Assembly (NCBI RefSeq): GCF_042675745.1
Contig: NZ_JBHTJM010000009.1
Coordinates: 372,001 to 436,000 of the forward strand
Direction of reading: 5' to 3'
Length of the DNA: 64,000 nucleotides
Origin: Pseudofulvibacter geojedonensis
GTDB lineage: Bacteria > Bacteroidota > Bacteroidia > Flavobacteriales > Flavobacteriaceae
The translations under genes were made by a program, and so were the position numbers. The notes under the pieces are model-generated. The model did no database searches. It had not been told where the DNA came from and saw nothing but the letters and a program-made list of their open reading frames with translations. How positions within the stretch are numbered: the stretch's first letter is position 1; every line of letters starts with the position of its first letter. Of this stretch, positions 19,190-27,271 are shown piece by piece.

Positions 19190-20313
19190 TAAAGTTTATT
19201 CAAAAATTTAAAACGTTCACGTAACCTATAACCCATTTTAAATAATTTTGCTCCATTTTTATAACTTTCAAAAGATTTATTTGGCATATTTATTATTCTT
19301 TCAAACTCATTTACAGAAACTTCTAGTTTCTTAGCCACATACTCTAAATCTTCTAAATGTGAATTATTTGGATAAATCTCTTTTTTCATCTCTTTTAGAG
19401 CTTCTTCCCTTGTAAGTTGACTTGATACAATTAGGCTAGACAAATGTGCCCTTCTTTTATCATATTTAAATTTAGTTGGTAAATAATATGCTTGAAAGAA
19501 TTTAGTAAATCTAGACTCATGATGCTTTCCTCCATAATACTTCCAATCTAGTTCAGCCTTCATAATTTCTATTGCATTATCTTTAACATAGTTCATCAAA
19601 TTTAAAGGCTTGACTATCGTCATCTTTCTAATATATCTAAAATAAAAATACTGTTTAAAGAAAGACATTATTGGGTACTTCTTAAGTTTTCGCTTTCCAA
19701 ATTTTTTATGAATAGCTCTCAAGTTAATGGTATCCATATTATTATATCCCCATGCTTTTGGTAAAATACATTCTGTTGCAAAATTGCTACCATTAAACAC
19801 GTATTTAATATTGTTCTTTACAGCAAAACTATAAAGAGCTGCAAAAATTGCATGATCTTGAGGAATATCCTGATTTGCTACATTAGCTTTAAAATATGCT
19901 AACTGTAAATCCTTCATTTCTTGCCAATTTACTACATGTGTATGTAACTCTAAGTTTAATTTCTTTACTATATTTTCAACATTCTTAACAGCCAATTCCG
20001 AGTTCCATCCACAATCTACATGAACTACTAAAGGTCTTAATCCTAATTTAACTGTTTTATATGCTAAAAAAGAACTATCTACACCTCCACTTAAACCAAT
20101 AATGCAATCATACTTTTTATTTTTTTCTTCCTTTTTTATTCTATTAGCTATATCTAACAAACGTTGCTCTCCTTCTTCATTTGGAAACCAAACTTGTTTA
20201 GCCCTTTCAATAGCATCATTACAATGATTACAATTTCCATTATCATCAAAAACTATTTCTGGATCTGTTGTATCCATAATACAACGATTACAAATCTGAT
20301 ACTCTCTTTTCAT
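19189..20313 (-). CDS. wbpG: N-acetyl sugar amidotransferase (WbpG/PseA-type)
   Basis: A 374-aa ATP-pyrophosphatase that attaches ammonia, delivered by the HisH/HisF partners, to a uronic acid or acetamido group of a nucleotide or lipid-linked sugar. It carries an N-terminal zinc-type cysteine set C8-x2-C11 and C28-x2-C31 and the PP-loop SGGVDS at 75-80, which binds and adenylates the substrate. Length and layout match the WbpG family. In Pseudomonas aeruginosa WbpG works with HisH2/HisF2 to form the acetamidino group of a ManNAc3NAmA-type residue, and the locus here also has wbpB/E/D-like genes, so the substrate is probably similar. The order hisH, hisF, wbpG (spaced 2 and 21 bp) supports one complex. 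Confidence 0.92.
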   Translation of the reverse strand: MKREYQICNRCIMDTTDPEIVFDDNGNCNHCNDAIERAKQVWFPNEEGEQRLLDIANRIKKEEKNKKYDCIIGLSGGVDSSFLAYKTVKLGLRPLVVHVDCGWNSELAVKNVENIVKKLNLELHTHVVNWQEMKDLQLAYFKANVANQDIPQDHAIFAALYSFAVKNNIKYVFNGSNFATECILPKAWGYNNMDTINLRAIHKKFGKRKLKKYPIMSFFKQYFYFRYIRKMTIVKPLNLMNYVKDNAIEIMKAELDWKYYGGKHHESRFTKFFQAYYLPTKFKYDKRRAHLSSLIVSSQLTREEALKEMKKEIYPNNSHLEDLEYVAKKLEVSVNEFERIINMPNKSFESYKNGAKLFKMGYRLRERFKFLNKL

Positions 20314-20334
20314 TTATATATATTACTACAATAA

Positions 20335-21105
20335 TTATTGATATATTTCTTTTAATTCTTGTTGTGATGGGTAAGAAATTAATACCGCTTTTCTAGGACC
20401 TTGATATACAAAAAAGCTTCCTGCAGCTACAGCTGATGCTTTTGCTTGCTTTATAGCTAAACTAAAGTGATTTATAGTACCAACTCCTCCGCACGCTATA
20501 ACAGGAATAGAAACTGCTTCACTAACTGATTTTATTAAATCTAAATCGTAGCCTGTCATTGTGCCATCTTTATCAACTGAGTTAAGTAAAATTTCACCCG
20601 CTCCTAATGCTTCCATTTTTTTAGAATAAACAACTGGATCCATCTTGGTGTTCTTTTTTCCAGAAGAAACATAAACTCTTTTCTTTCCGAATAAATCTTT
20701 TTTAACATCTATAGAAACTACAATAGTAGAACTTCCAAAAATATTTGCAGCCTCTGTTATAAGCTCTGGATTAGTAAATGCGGCTGTATTAATAGAAACT
20801 TTTTCCGCTCCAGACGCTATTATTTTCTTTATCTGTTCTATACTTTTTATACCACCCCCATAACAAAAAGGCATAAAACACTCATTAGCAATATCTTGAA
20901 TAAAACTATAATGAGGCTCTTTTCCTTTTTTAGTAGCATCTATGTCTAAGAATACTAACTCATCTACTTCTTTTTCATTAAAAATCTTAACAGCGTTTAA
21001 AGGGTCTCCTATGTAGGTATCCTTTTTGAACTTTTCCGTTTTTACCAATCCATTATCCCTAAGTAATAAACAAGGGATTGTTCTACGTAAAATGGGCCTA
21101 GGCAT
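20335..21105 (-). CDS. HisF-like ammonia-channel subunit of sugar amidation
   Basis: 256 aa with a (beta/alpha)8 barrel related to imidazole glycerol phosphate synthase. The second catalytic aspartate is kept in VVSIDVKKD, but the first, which in true HisF lies in the ACLDVKDG motif, is replaced by leucine in PCLLLRDNG (L14 by alignment of the motif). This loss is consistent with a barrel that no longer makes imidazole and only passes ammonia, as in the WbuZ-type glycan proteins. It lies between hisH-like and wbpG-like genes with 2 and 21 bp gaps and no histidine genes nearby. A role in histidine synthesis is therefore unlikely. Confidence 0.9.
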   Translation of the reverse strand: MPRPILRRTIPCLLLRDNGLVKTEKFKKDTYIGDPLNAVKIFNEKEVDELVFLDIDATKKGKEPHYSFIQDIANECFMPFCYGGGIKSIEQIKKIIASGAEKVSINTAAFTNPELITEAANIFGSSTIVVSIDVKKDLFGKKRVYVSSGKKNTKMDPVVYSKKMEALGAGEILLNSVDKDGTMTGYDLDLIKSVSEAVSIPVIACGGVGTINHFSLAIKQAKASAVAAGSFFVYQGPRKAVLISYPSQQELKEIYQ

Positions 21106-21107
21106 AA

Positions 21108-21722
21108 TTAATAGTGTTTTACAAAGTTTTCTAATAACTTCATTCCAAACTTATGACTTTTTTCTGGATGAAATTGGACTCCCACTATATTTTCTCTTTC
21201 TAAAGACGAAGTGAACGTAAAATCGTATGCAGTTTCTGTTAAAATATCCTTCTTTTCACTAGCTTTCATATAATATGAATGAACAAAATAAAATCTTGGA
21301 TCTTCGTACATATCTGTAAATAACTTACTGTCTTTAGCAATATCTGTATAATTCCATCCTATATGAGGTACTTTAAACGTACTTTCTTTAGGGAAATTAA
21401 ACTTTCTTACCTCAGCATCAAACCAGCCTAAACCTATTTCTTTCCCTTCTTCACTTTTTTTACACATTAATTGTGCCCCTAAACAAATACCCAATACTGG
21501 TACTTTATCCTCCAAAACTCTTTTATTTAAAGTATCTAGTAACCCTGTGTTTCTTAAATTAACAATACCAGAGTCAAAAGCACCTACTCCTGGTAATATT
21601 AACTTTTCTGCATTATTTATGTCTTCCATAGTAGTAGCCAGTTTGGACTTTACTCCTAACTTCTTTAACATATTAACTATAGAACCTAGGTTACCTACTT
21701 TATAATCTATTATTGTTATCAT
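21108..21722 (-). CDS. HisH-like glutamine amidotransferase for sugar amidation
   Basis: 204 aa class I glutaminase that releases ammonia from glutamine for the HisF-like channel and the WbpG-type ligase. The catalytic triad is complete: C80 in GICLGAQ, and H185 and E187 in QFHPEKS. Length is normal for HisH. It is the first gene of the three-gene amidation block and has its own -7 element 21 bp upstream, so the block can be expressed apart from the genes before it. Without the context it would be annotated as histidine synthesis; the linked WbpG-like gene and the altered HisF argue otherwise. Confidence 0.9.
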   Translation of the reverse strand: MITIIDYKVGNLGSIVNMLKKLGVKSKLATTMEDINNAEKLILPGVGAFDSGIVNLRNTGLLDTLNKRVLEDKVPVLGICLGAQLMCKKSEEGKEIGLGWFDAEVRKFNFPKESTFKVPHIGWNYTDIAKDSKLFTDMYEDPRFYFVHSYYMKASEKKDILTETAYDFTFTSSLERENIVGVQFHPEKSHKFGMKLLENFVKHY

Positions 21723-21742
21723 TCTCTATGCTTAATCGTGAA

Positions 21743-21750
21743 CAAATATA
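21743..21750 (-). promoter_or_regulatory. Candidate internal promoter -7 element before hisH
   Basis: The minus strand reads TATATTTG, a perfect TAnnTTTG match, predicting a start near 21739 and a leader of about 17 nt. Only a TTA is present near the -33 position. It lies in the 87-bp gap between the calcium-repeat lipoprotein gene and hisH, one of the larger gaps in the locus. Confidence 0.5.
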
Positions 21751-21809
21751 TCTCTCTTTCACAATTGTATTAACATTTTTGTCTTTCTATTACTATTCTT
21801 TTTATCAAA

Positions 21810-22691
21810 TTAATCCCGTACAAACTCAAAACTTCTTCTATAACCTGAAAAATTAGTTGAATGTGTATACGAATAAAACTTAAGTGTATCTTGTGACTGA
21901 TTTATACAAAAATCTCCTGAAGAACAATAATATATCTCATTATCAACAAAGTCATCATCAATATAAAAAAAGCCAAAAGTATTACTTGTAAGATATCCAC
22001 CAATTGGACTTTGACATAGTCCTCCAAACTGTTTTGAATAAATAGTATCTTTATTAAGGTTATTGTCTATACCTATAAATTCTGTATTATTATATACATA
22101 ATTTACACCATCTATATCCATATTGGCCTTATAAATGTACCTATTATATCTAATAGTATCATAACTTCCTGGAAAACCTGTACGGCTTAGATATGTAAGG
22201 GTATCATTATTTAACCTAATTCCCTTTGAACTTGGATAGCTACCTCCACCTGAAAATCCAGAACCAGCCTTTACCAACCTCCAACTTCCATTGATTTGTT
22301 GGTTAAAATTCATATCTATATAATCTGGAACATTATTACAGTCTACATCACTATCTGGCCCCTCATCTATTGTTAAAATATAATCATTATCATCATCATC
22401 ATCTAAATAATTGACTATACCATCGCCATCAGTATCATCATTTGTAAAGTCTCCATCATCATTAATATCCTCATCTTGAGTTAAAATACCATCACCATCA
22501 TCATCATCATCTAAATAATTGGCTACACCATCGCCATCAGTATCATCATTTGTAAAATCTCCATCACCATTAATATCCTCATCTTGAGTTAAAACACCAT
22601 CGCCATCATTATCTGTTAAAAGAACATTCTCTTCTCCCGAACAAGAACTAATAACAATAAGAATTATCACACTTATTAAAAACTTTTTCAT
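21810..22691 (-). CDS. Lipoprotein with calcium-binding (thrombospondin type 3-like) repeats
   Basis: 293 aa. The N-terminus has a lipoprotein signal with the cysteine at C17 (VISSCSGEE). Residues 27-118 are a run of DxDxDG calcium-binding repeats of the thrombospondin type 3 kind, including two near-identical 36-residue copies. From about residue 130 there is a globular domain rich in beta strands (NQQINGSWRLVKAG) that resembles the lipocalin-like domains of other Bacteroidota lipoproteins; this resemblance is by eye. It should sit on the outer or inner membrane facing outwards. It is 8 bp downstream of the flippase gene, so it is part of the operon. I know of no glycan-assembly function for such a protein. 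Confidence 0.75.
   Translation of the reverse strand: MKKFLISVIILIVISSCSGEENVLLTDNDGDGVLTQDEDINGDGDFTNDDTDGDGVANYLDDDDDGDGILTQDEDINDDGDFTNDDTDGDGIVNYLDDDDDNDYILTIDEGPDSDVDCNNVPDYIDMNFNQQINGSWRLVKAGSGFSGGGSYPSSKGIRLNNDTLTYLSRTGFPGSYDTIRYNRYIYKANMDIDGVNYVYNNTEFIGIDNNLNKDTIYSKQFGGLCQSPIGGYLTSNTFGFFYIDDDFVDNEIYYCSSGDFCINQSQDTLKFYSYTHSTNFSGYRRSFEFVRD
22392..22607 (-). repeat. Two tandem 108-bp copies encoding a calcium-binding repeat
   Basis: Residues 29-64 and 65-100 of the lipoprotein are near-identical (DGDGVLTQDEDINGDGDF against DGDGILTQDEDINDDGDF and onward), so the DNA has two adjacent 108-bp units, 22500-22607 and 22392-22499, with only a few differences. They look like a recent in-frame duplication and could change copy number by recombination or slippage. 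Confidence 0.85.
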
Positions 22692-22699
22692 GTCTTTTT

Positions 22700-23974
22700 C
22701 TATTCTACACCCTTGGAAAATTGGTATGACAAATATATATTTATTATATACAACAATGAATAAGACACTGTAAAACAGATCAATGCAATCTTTACATCAT
22801 TTAATTTAACCCCTATAACAAATGATATTATAGTAAATACAAGTAATGCAATTTGCCAAAACATATCATAATGTTGCTTTTCTGCTATATTAAACATATA
22901 ACTAAGAGGACTAGCTGTAAATCTTATAAAAAAGAGTATAGAAATTATTTGAGCGAACTCACCTGCCATTGTCCATTCTTTTCCAAAAATAAAACCAAAT
23001 ACAATTGGAGATAAAAAAAACAAAAGCAATGTAGGAACAATTGATAATAGTACTAATGACTTAAATGTTTTAATGAAAATATTTTTACAATTTCCAAATT
23101 TATTATAGTCTTCACTAGCTTTTTGTTTAAATACATCTAATACAGATGCTCCTATTAGACTTATAGGTGCGCTTAGTACTCTTTCCATAAGAGCATAATT
23201 TCCTAATACACTAGATCCAAAAAACTTTCCGATTACAAAAATCGGTAATCTATTAGCAACTATGTTAATGAACTCTGCCGGCAAAGTAAATAATGGGAAT
23301 CTTTTATATCGTTTAAGAAGAAAAAGAATCTGATCCTTTCTAATATTTTTAAAAAATATCTCCTTATCTCCTAATAACCTATTAAAGAGATAAAGTGCAG
23401 CAAAGAATCTACCTGCTACAAAACCAATTAAAAGACCTATTGGAGTAAAGCCTAAAAGCCCTCCTCCTAATTGGATTCCAGACATTGATGTTGTATTAAC
23501 TACTTTACTCGTAGCCATTCTTTTGTACATTAACTTTCTATTGAACCAAAAACTAACGGTATTAAAAGCCCCAATAAAAAAAATAGAAAAAGGTATAAAG
23601 TACAACCAATTCCCTAGTGTTTCTTTTCCATTGGCATCCTCTTCGGTTAGTAAATTAATTATTTCTCCATTAAAAAAATGTACAATTATTAGAGTTAAAA
23701 GGCTAATTATACAAGCTATTATTAAAGAACCGATTAAAAGAGAAATTGCTTCTTCTTTCCTTTCTGCTATTATTATTGAGATATCATACTTAAGTGTAAT
23801 AACAACTGAAAAAATAGCCGCTATAGACATGTAAGTAGCCAATAAACCAAAATCATTTGGCGTATACAATCTAGTTAAAATAGGTGATAAGGCAAGTGGT
23901 ATAACCTGAGCTATTGTTGTTCCTGTAACTAACGTAAATACATTTTTAGTAAAACTAGATTTAAGTGAAAACAT
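22700..23974 (-). CDS. wzx: Wzx-type oligosaccharide flippase
   Basis: 424 aa polytopic protein of the polysaccharide-export (MATE-like) superfamily, expected to flip the undecaprenyl-linked repeat unit to the periplasmic side. The N-terminus FTKNVFTLVTGTTIAQVIPL and the LYTPNDFGLLATYMS motif at about residues 36-50 are typical of Wzx proteins, and about twelve hydrophobic segments follow. A middle segment with FGSSVLGNYALMERVLSAP is also characteristic. The size is normal. It is followed after 8 bp by the calcium-repeat lipoprotein gene. Only one flippase is seen in the window. Confidence 0.88.
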   Translation of the reverse strand: MFSLKSSFTKNVFTLVTGTTIAQVIPLALSPILTRLYTPNDFGLLATYMSIAAIFSVVITLKYDISIIIAERKEEAISLLIGSLIIACIISLLTLIIVHFFNGEIINLLTEEDANGKETLGNWLYFIPFSIFFIGAFNTVSFWFNRKLMYKRMATSKVVNTTSMSGIQLGGGLLGFTPIGLLIGFVAGRFFAALYLFNRLLGDKEIFFKNIRKDQILFLLKRYKRFPLFTLPAEFINIVANRLPIFVIGKFFGSSVLGNYALMERVLSAPISLIGASVLDVFKQKASEDYNKFGNCKNIFIKTFKSLVLLSIVPTLLLFFLSPIVFGFIFGKEWTMAGEFAQIISILFFIRFTASPLSYMFNIAEKQHYDMFWQIALLVFTIISFVIGVKLNDVKIALICFTVSYSLLYIINIYLSYQFSKGVE

Positions 23975-24001
23975 TAAAAATTAATTAATTATGTGATTTC
24001 T

Positions 24002-24568
24002 TTATTCTACACCTAAATCCTCTATAACAATTTCTTTTTCTGATTTTTTACCCGTTTCTAAATTTATAATTCTAAGTATAACCTTTTTAAAACTGCTTAC
24101 TCCTTCTGCTACTTGTCCCCAAACATAAGTATTCTTTCCGTCTGAGTGAGTTTTTAGATCAAAATACCAAGAATCAAAATCTAACCCTCTTTCAATACTT
24201 TCAGGTCTTAAATCTTCCTTTGAATGTGGAAAAACTAACGCTATTATTCTATATTTCCCATAAAGACCTTTTTCTAATTCTTTACTCAAGTTAATTGCTA
24301 CAAAAACTTTTTCAGAAACTTTTTCCTTAAACAAGGAAACCTCTTTAACATGAATTAAATCTCCAATAGTATCATTTACTTCCGCTGCACTACTCTTATC
24401 ACCAAATTCAATATACTCAAATAAAGTACTAGCTTTTTTTACTGGTTTCTTCTCTACAGATACAGATTCTGTTACTTCTTTAATTACTTCCTGTGTCTGC
24501 TTTTCTTTTGTTTCATTTTTACATGAAATAAAAGTTGCTAATAAACATATTGCAATAACTTTTTTCAT
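24002..24568 (-). CDS. Small lipoprotein of unknown function in the glycan operon
   Basis: 188 aa with a lipoprotein signal and cysteine at C16 (TFISCKNET). Residues 17-45 are a charged linker rich in Lys and Glu, and the rest looks like a single beta-rich domain (for example VFVAINLSKELEKGLYGKYR and YVWGQVAEGVSSFKKVILRI). I do not recognise a family. It lies 6 bp after the WbpB-like gene and 27 bp before the flippase gene, so it is expressed with the sugar-synthesis genes, but nothing in the sequence points to an enzymatic role. Confidence 0.65.
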   Translation of the reverse strand: MKKVIAICLLATFISCKNETKEKQTQEVIKEVTESVSVEKKPVKKASTLFEYIEFGDKSSAAEVNDTIGDLIHVKEVSLFKEKVSEKVFVAINLSKELEKGLYGKYRIIALVFPHSKEDLRPESIERGLDFDSWYFDLKTHSDGKNTYVWGQVAEGVSSFKKVILRIINLETGKKSEKEIVIEDLGVE

Positions 24569-24574
24569 AATATA

Positions 24575-25546
24575 TTATTTTAATAAAAATGGATGTTTAA
24601 CTAATTTCTTTTTAGCAAAAGGGTGATACTCTCCTTTTAAACCTATCGGTTTAGCATGACGAATGTTATGTACTATCTCTATTGCTTGTCTTGCATCTTC
24701 TAACCCATAACCTTTCCCTTCTAAAATATCTTCGTAAACTCGAGTATGCAAATCTGTGAATCCTCCACTAAATTCTAATTCTTCTCCTTCTATTGTTATT
24801 GACCTATAAGTACGTTGTCCTTTTGCTTTTACTTCATCTGGTAAAACATCTTCATTTATAGATAAAAACCATCTTACCCTAGCTCTATCAAACTCTAAAT
24901 AACCAGCAGCTCTATCATGCGTATGAACATGTACAATATTTTGTTTAACATCACCAAAAATCCATGATAACATATCATAAAAGTGTACACCTATATTTGT
25001 AGCAATTCCTCCAGATTTAGATTTATCTCCTTTCCAAGATGTATAGTACCAGTTTCCTCTTGATGTTAAATAGGTTAAATCTACATCAAATATTTTATTT
25101 TTAGGTGCAGCCTCAACTTTTGCTTTTAAATCTACAATACTTTGATGCAAACGCAATTGTAAAATATTCCAAACTCGTTGGCCTGATTCCTTCTCTATTT
25201 TTTGTAATGCTTCTATATTCCAAGGATTTAATACTAAAGGTTTTTCACAAATAGCATCAGCTCCTCTTCTTAAAGCCATTCTTATGTGTGAATCATGTAA
25301 ATAATTGGGTGTACATATACTAACGTAATCTAAATTTACGTCTTTATCATACTTTAATTTTTCTAAGTGTCTGTCAAAACGTTCTGGTTCTACAAAAAAA
25401 TCAGCATGAGGAAAATAACTATCCATTATCCCTACACTATCAAACTTATCTAGTGCTGCTACTAAATTATTATTAGTATCTTTTATAGCTTTTAAATGTC
25501 TCGGTGCAATATATCCTGATGCGCCAATAAGAGCGAAATTTTTCAT
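24575..25546 (-). CDS. wbpB: WbpB/WlbA-like UDP-HexNAcA 3-dehydrogenase
   Basis: Gfo/Idh/MocA-family oxidoreductase that oxidises C3 of UDP-GlcNAcA, giving the 3-keto sugar used by the WbpE aminotransferase. The 323-aa protein has the N-terminal Rossmann start FALIGASGYIAPRHLKAI (residues 4-21), the EKP motif at 101-103 and a C-terminal substrate domain with GGIATNIGVHFYDMLSWIFG. The HLKAIKDT and GYIA features are typical of WbpB/WlbA rather than of myo-inositol dehydrogenases. The genes for the next two steps (wbpE, wbpD) lie immediately upstream. Confidence 0.9.
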   Translation of the reverse strand: MKNFALIGASGYIAPRHLKAIKDTNNNLVAALDKFDSVGIMDSYFPHADFFVEPERFDRHLEKLKYDKDVNLDYVSICTPNYLHDSHIRMALRRGADAICEKPLVLNPWNIEALQKIEKESGQRVWNILQLRLHQSIVDLKAKVEAAPKNKIFDVDLTYLTSRGNWYYTSWKGDKSKSGGIATNIGVHFYDMLSWIFGDVKQNIVHVHTHDRAAGYLEFDRARVRWFLSINEDVLPDEVKAKGQRTYRSITIEGEELEFSGGFTDLHTRVYEDILEGKGYGLEDARQAIEIVHNIRHAKPIGLKGEYHPFAKKKLVKHPFLLK

Positions 25547-25595
25547 GATTCTATTTTAGATTGTTGGGGGATTAATTAAGTTGTATAGATTTCTA

Positions 25596-26687
25596 CTAAT
25601 TTTTTAATTGATTGCATACATATGTAACCTCTTTTTTAGTTAAATAAGGATTCATAGGTAAACTCATAATTTCAGTAGATATTGTTTCAGCTATAGGAAA
25701 ATCACCTTTTTTATACCCTAAATATTTAAAACATTCTTGTAAATGCAACGGTACAGGATAATGTACTGCAGTAGGTATACCATTCTCCTTTAGTTTAGTT
25801 TGTACCTCATCTCTATTTTTTACTCTAATTGAATACTGAGCCCAAACAGACGTTTTGTAGTCAGATATTTCAGGAGTTTTTATGTCTGACCCTTTTAATA
25901 AATCTGTATACATTTCTGCTACATTTTGCCTACGCAAAACATCGTTATCATAGTATTTCATTTTAACATTTAAAACAGCTGCTTGTAAAGCATCTAATCT
26001 CCCCCCCATACCAATGTATTGATGATGATAACGTTTGGTTTGACCATGCAGCCTTAAACTTGCCATTTTATCTGCCAATACTTTATTATTAGTAAATACA
26101 GCTCCTCCATCTCCAAAACAACCTAATGGTTTAGCAGGAAAAAAGCTTGTACATCCAATTGTTGTTAGGTTACAACTTTTTTTCTTTTTATACTTAGCAC
26201 CAAAACTTTGCGCAGCATCTTCTATAACTGGTAGTTTATACTTACTAGCTATACCATTTATTTCATCCATATCAGCAACTTGCCCATACAATGATACAGG
26301 TACAATTGCTTTTGTTTTATTAGTTATTTTTTCTTCAATTTTAGTAACATCAATATTGAATGATGCTTCATCTATATCTACAAAAACTGGTTTAGCACCC
26401 AAAAAAGCTATTGTTTCTGCAGTAGCTATAAATGTAAAAGGTGTTGTTATAATTTCATCTCCAGGCTGAATATTTAATGCCATCATAGCTAGTAATAATG
26501 CGTCTGTTCCTGAAGAACATGAAATTGCATATTTGGAACCTATATATTCTTGGAGTTTACTCTCTAAATCTAATACATTTGGCCCCATTATATACCCAGC
26601 CGAAGATACAACATTCGAAATAGCTTCATCAAACTCTTCTTTGTGTTCTTGATAAGCTATTTTTAAATTCGCAAAATCAATATTCAT
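25596..26687 (-). CDS. wbpE: WbpE-like UDP-3-keto-HexNAcA aminotransferase
   Basis: A 363-aa DegT/DnrJ/EryC1 PLP enzyme putting an amino group on C3 of the 3-keto-uronic acid. It shows CSSGTDALLLA at 57-67, EDAAQSFGA at 156-164 and the PLP lysine K186 in SFFPAKPLGCFGDGGA, the form typical of WbpE/WlbC. Its start overlaps the stop of wbpD (TAATG). With WbpB and WbpD it yields UDP-2,3-diacetamido-2,3-dideoxy-glucuronate. It is distinct from the PglE-like enzyme at 9692, which has NGNK at the same site. Confidence 0.92.
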   Translation of the reverse strand: MNIDFANLKIAYQEHKEEFDEAISNVVSSAGYIMGPNVLDLESKLQEYIGSKYAISCSSGTDALLLAMMALNIQPGDEIITTPFTFIATAETIAFLGAKPVFVDIDEASFNIDVTKIEEKITNKTKAIVPVSLYGQVADMDEINGIASKYKLPVIEDAAQSFGAKYKKKKSCNLTTIGCTSFFPAKPLGCFGDGGAVFTNNKVLADKMASLRLHGQTKRYHHQYIGMGGRLDALQAAVLNVKMKYYDNDVLRRQNVAEMYTDLLKGSDIKTPEISDYKTSVWAQYSIRVKNRDEVQTKLKENGIPTAVHYPVPLHLQECFKYLGYKKGDFPIAETISTEIMSLPMNPYLTKKEVTYVCNQLKN

Positions 26688-27271
26688 TACTTTATCTTTT
26701 TTACTTGATTATCCTTTAACTTATATTCTTCTCCACTTTCTGGACAAATAGCAATATTATTCTCTTTAAAATCTAACCTATGTCCAAACTCGCTTATCCA
26801 ACCTATTTGTTTTGAAGGGTTACCAACAACTAGCGCATAAGGTTTAACTTCTTTAGTTACAACAGCTCCAGCTCCTACAAGAGCATATTCACCTATATTA
26901 TTGCCACAGACTATAGTTGCATTAGCGCCTATAGAAGCTCCTTTTTTAACAATAGTTTTTAAATATTGATCCCTTCTTATAACAGCACTTCTTGGATTAA
27001 TTACATTAGTAAAGACCATGGATGGACCTAAAAAAACATCATCTTGACACTCTACTCCTGTATAGATTGAAACGTTATTTTGAACTTTAACATTATTACC
27101 TAATTTAACCTGAGGAGAAACCACAACATTCTGACCTATATTACATTTATTACCTATAATACAATTAGACATTATATGAGAAAAATGCCAAATTTTTGTA
27201 CCATCTCCTATAATACAATCATCATCAATCACTGCTGTTTCATGAGCAAAAAAATCATTTTTAATTTTCAT
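26687..27271 (-). CDS. wbpD: WbpD/WlbB-like UDP-3-amino-HexNAcA N-acetyltransferase
   Basis: 194 aa with left-handed beta-helix hexapeptide repeats from about residue 14 to 155 (for example IIGDGTKIWHFSHIM and NIGEYALVGAGAVVTKEV). It adds acetyl from acetyl-CoA to the 3-amino group. The KIWHFSHI segment is a WbpD/WlbB hallmark. Length fits the family (about 190-200 aa). The gene overlaps wbpP by 11 bp and wbpE by 1 bp, consistent with translational coupling. Confidence 0.92.
   Translation of the reverse strand: MKIKNDFFAHETAVIDDDCIIGDGTKIWHFSHIMSNCIIGNKCNIGQNVVVSPQVKLGNNVKVQNNVSIYTGVECQDDVFLGPSMVFTNVINPRSAVIRRDQYLKTIVKKGASIGANATIVCGNNIGEYALVGAGAVVTKEVKPYALVVGNPSKQIGWISEFGHRLDFKENNIAICPESGEEYKLKDNQVKKIK

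Noticed and set aside
20335..21722. hisF and hisH as part of histidine biosynthesis
   Set aside because: No other his genes are present, the HisF-like protein lacks the first catalytic aspartate, and the genes are fused in order with a WbpG-type amidotransferase.
22392..22607. Evenly repeated GAT/CAT-rich DNA that could look like a CRISPR array or microsatellite
   Set aside because: The repeats are in frame, encode aspartate-rich calcium loops and have no spacers.
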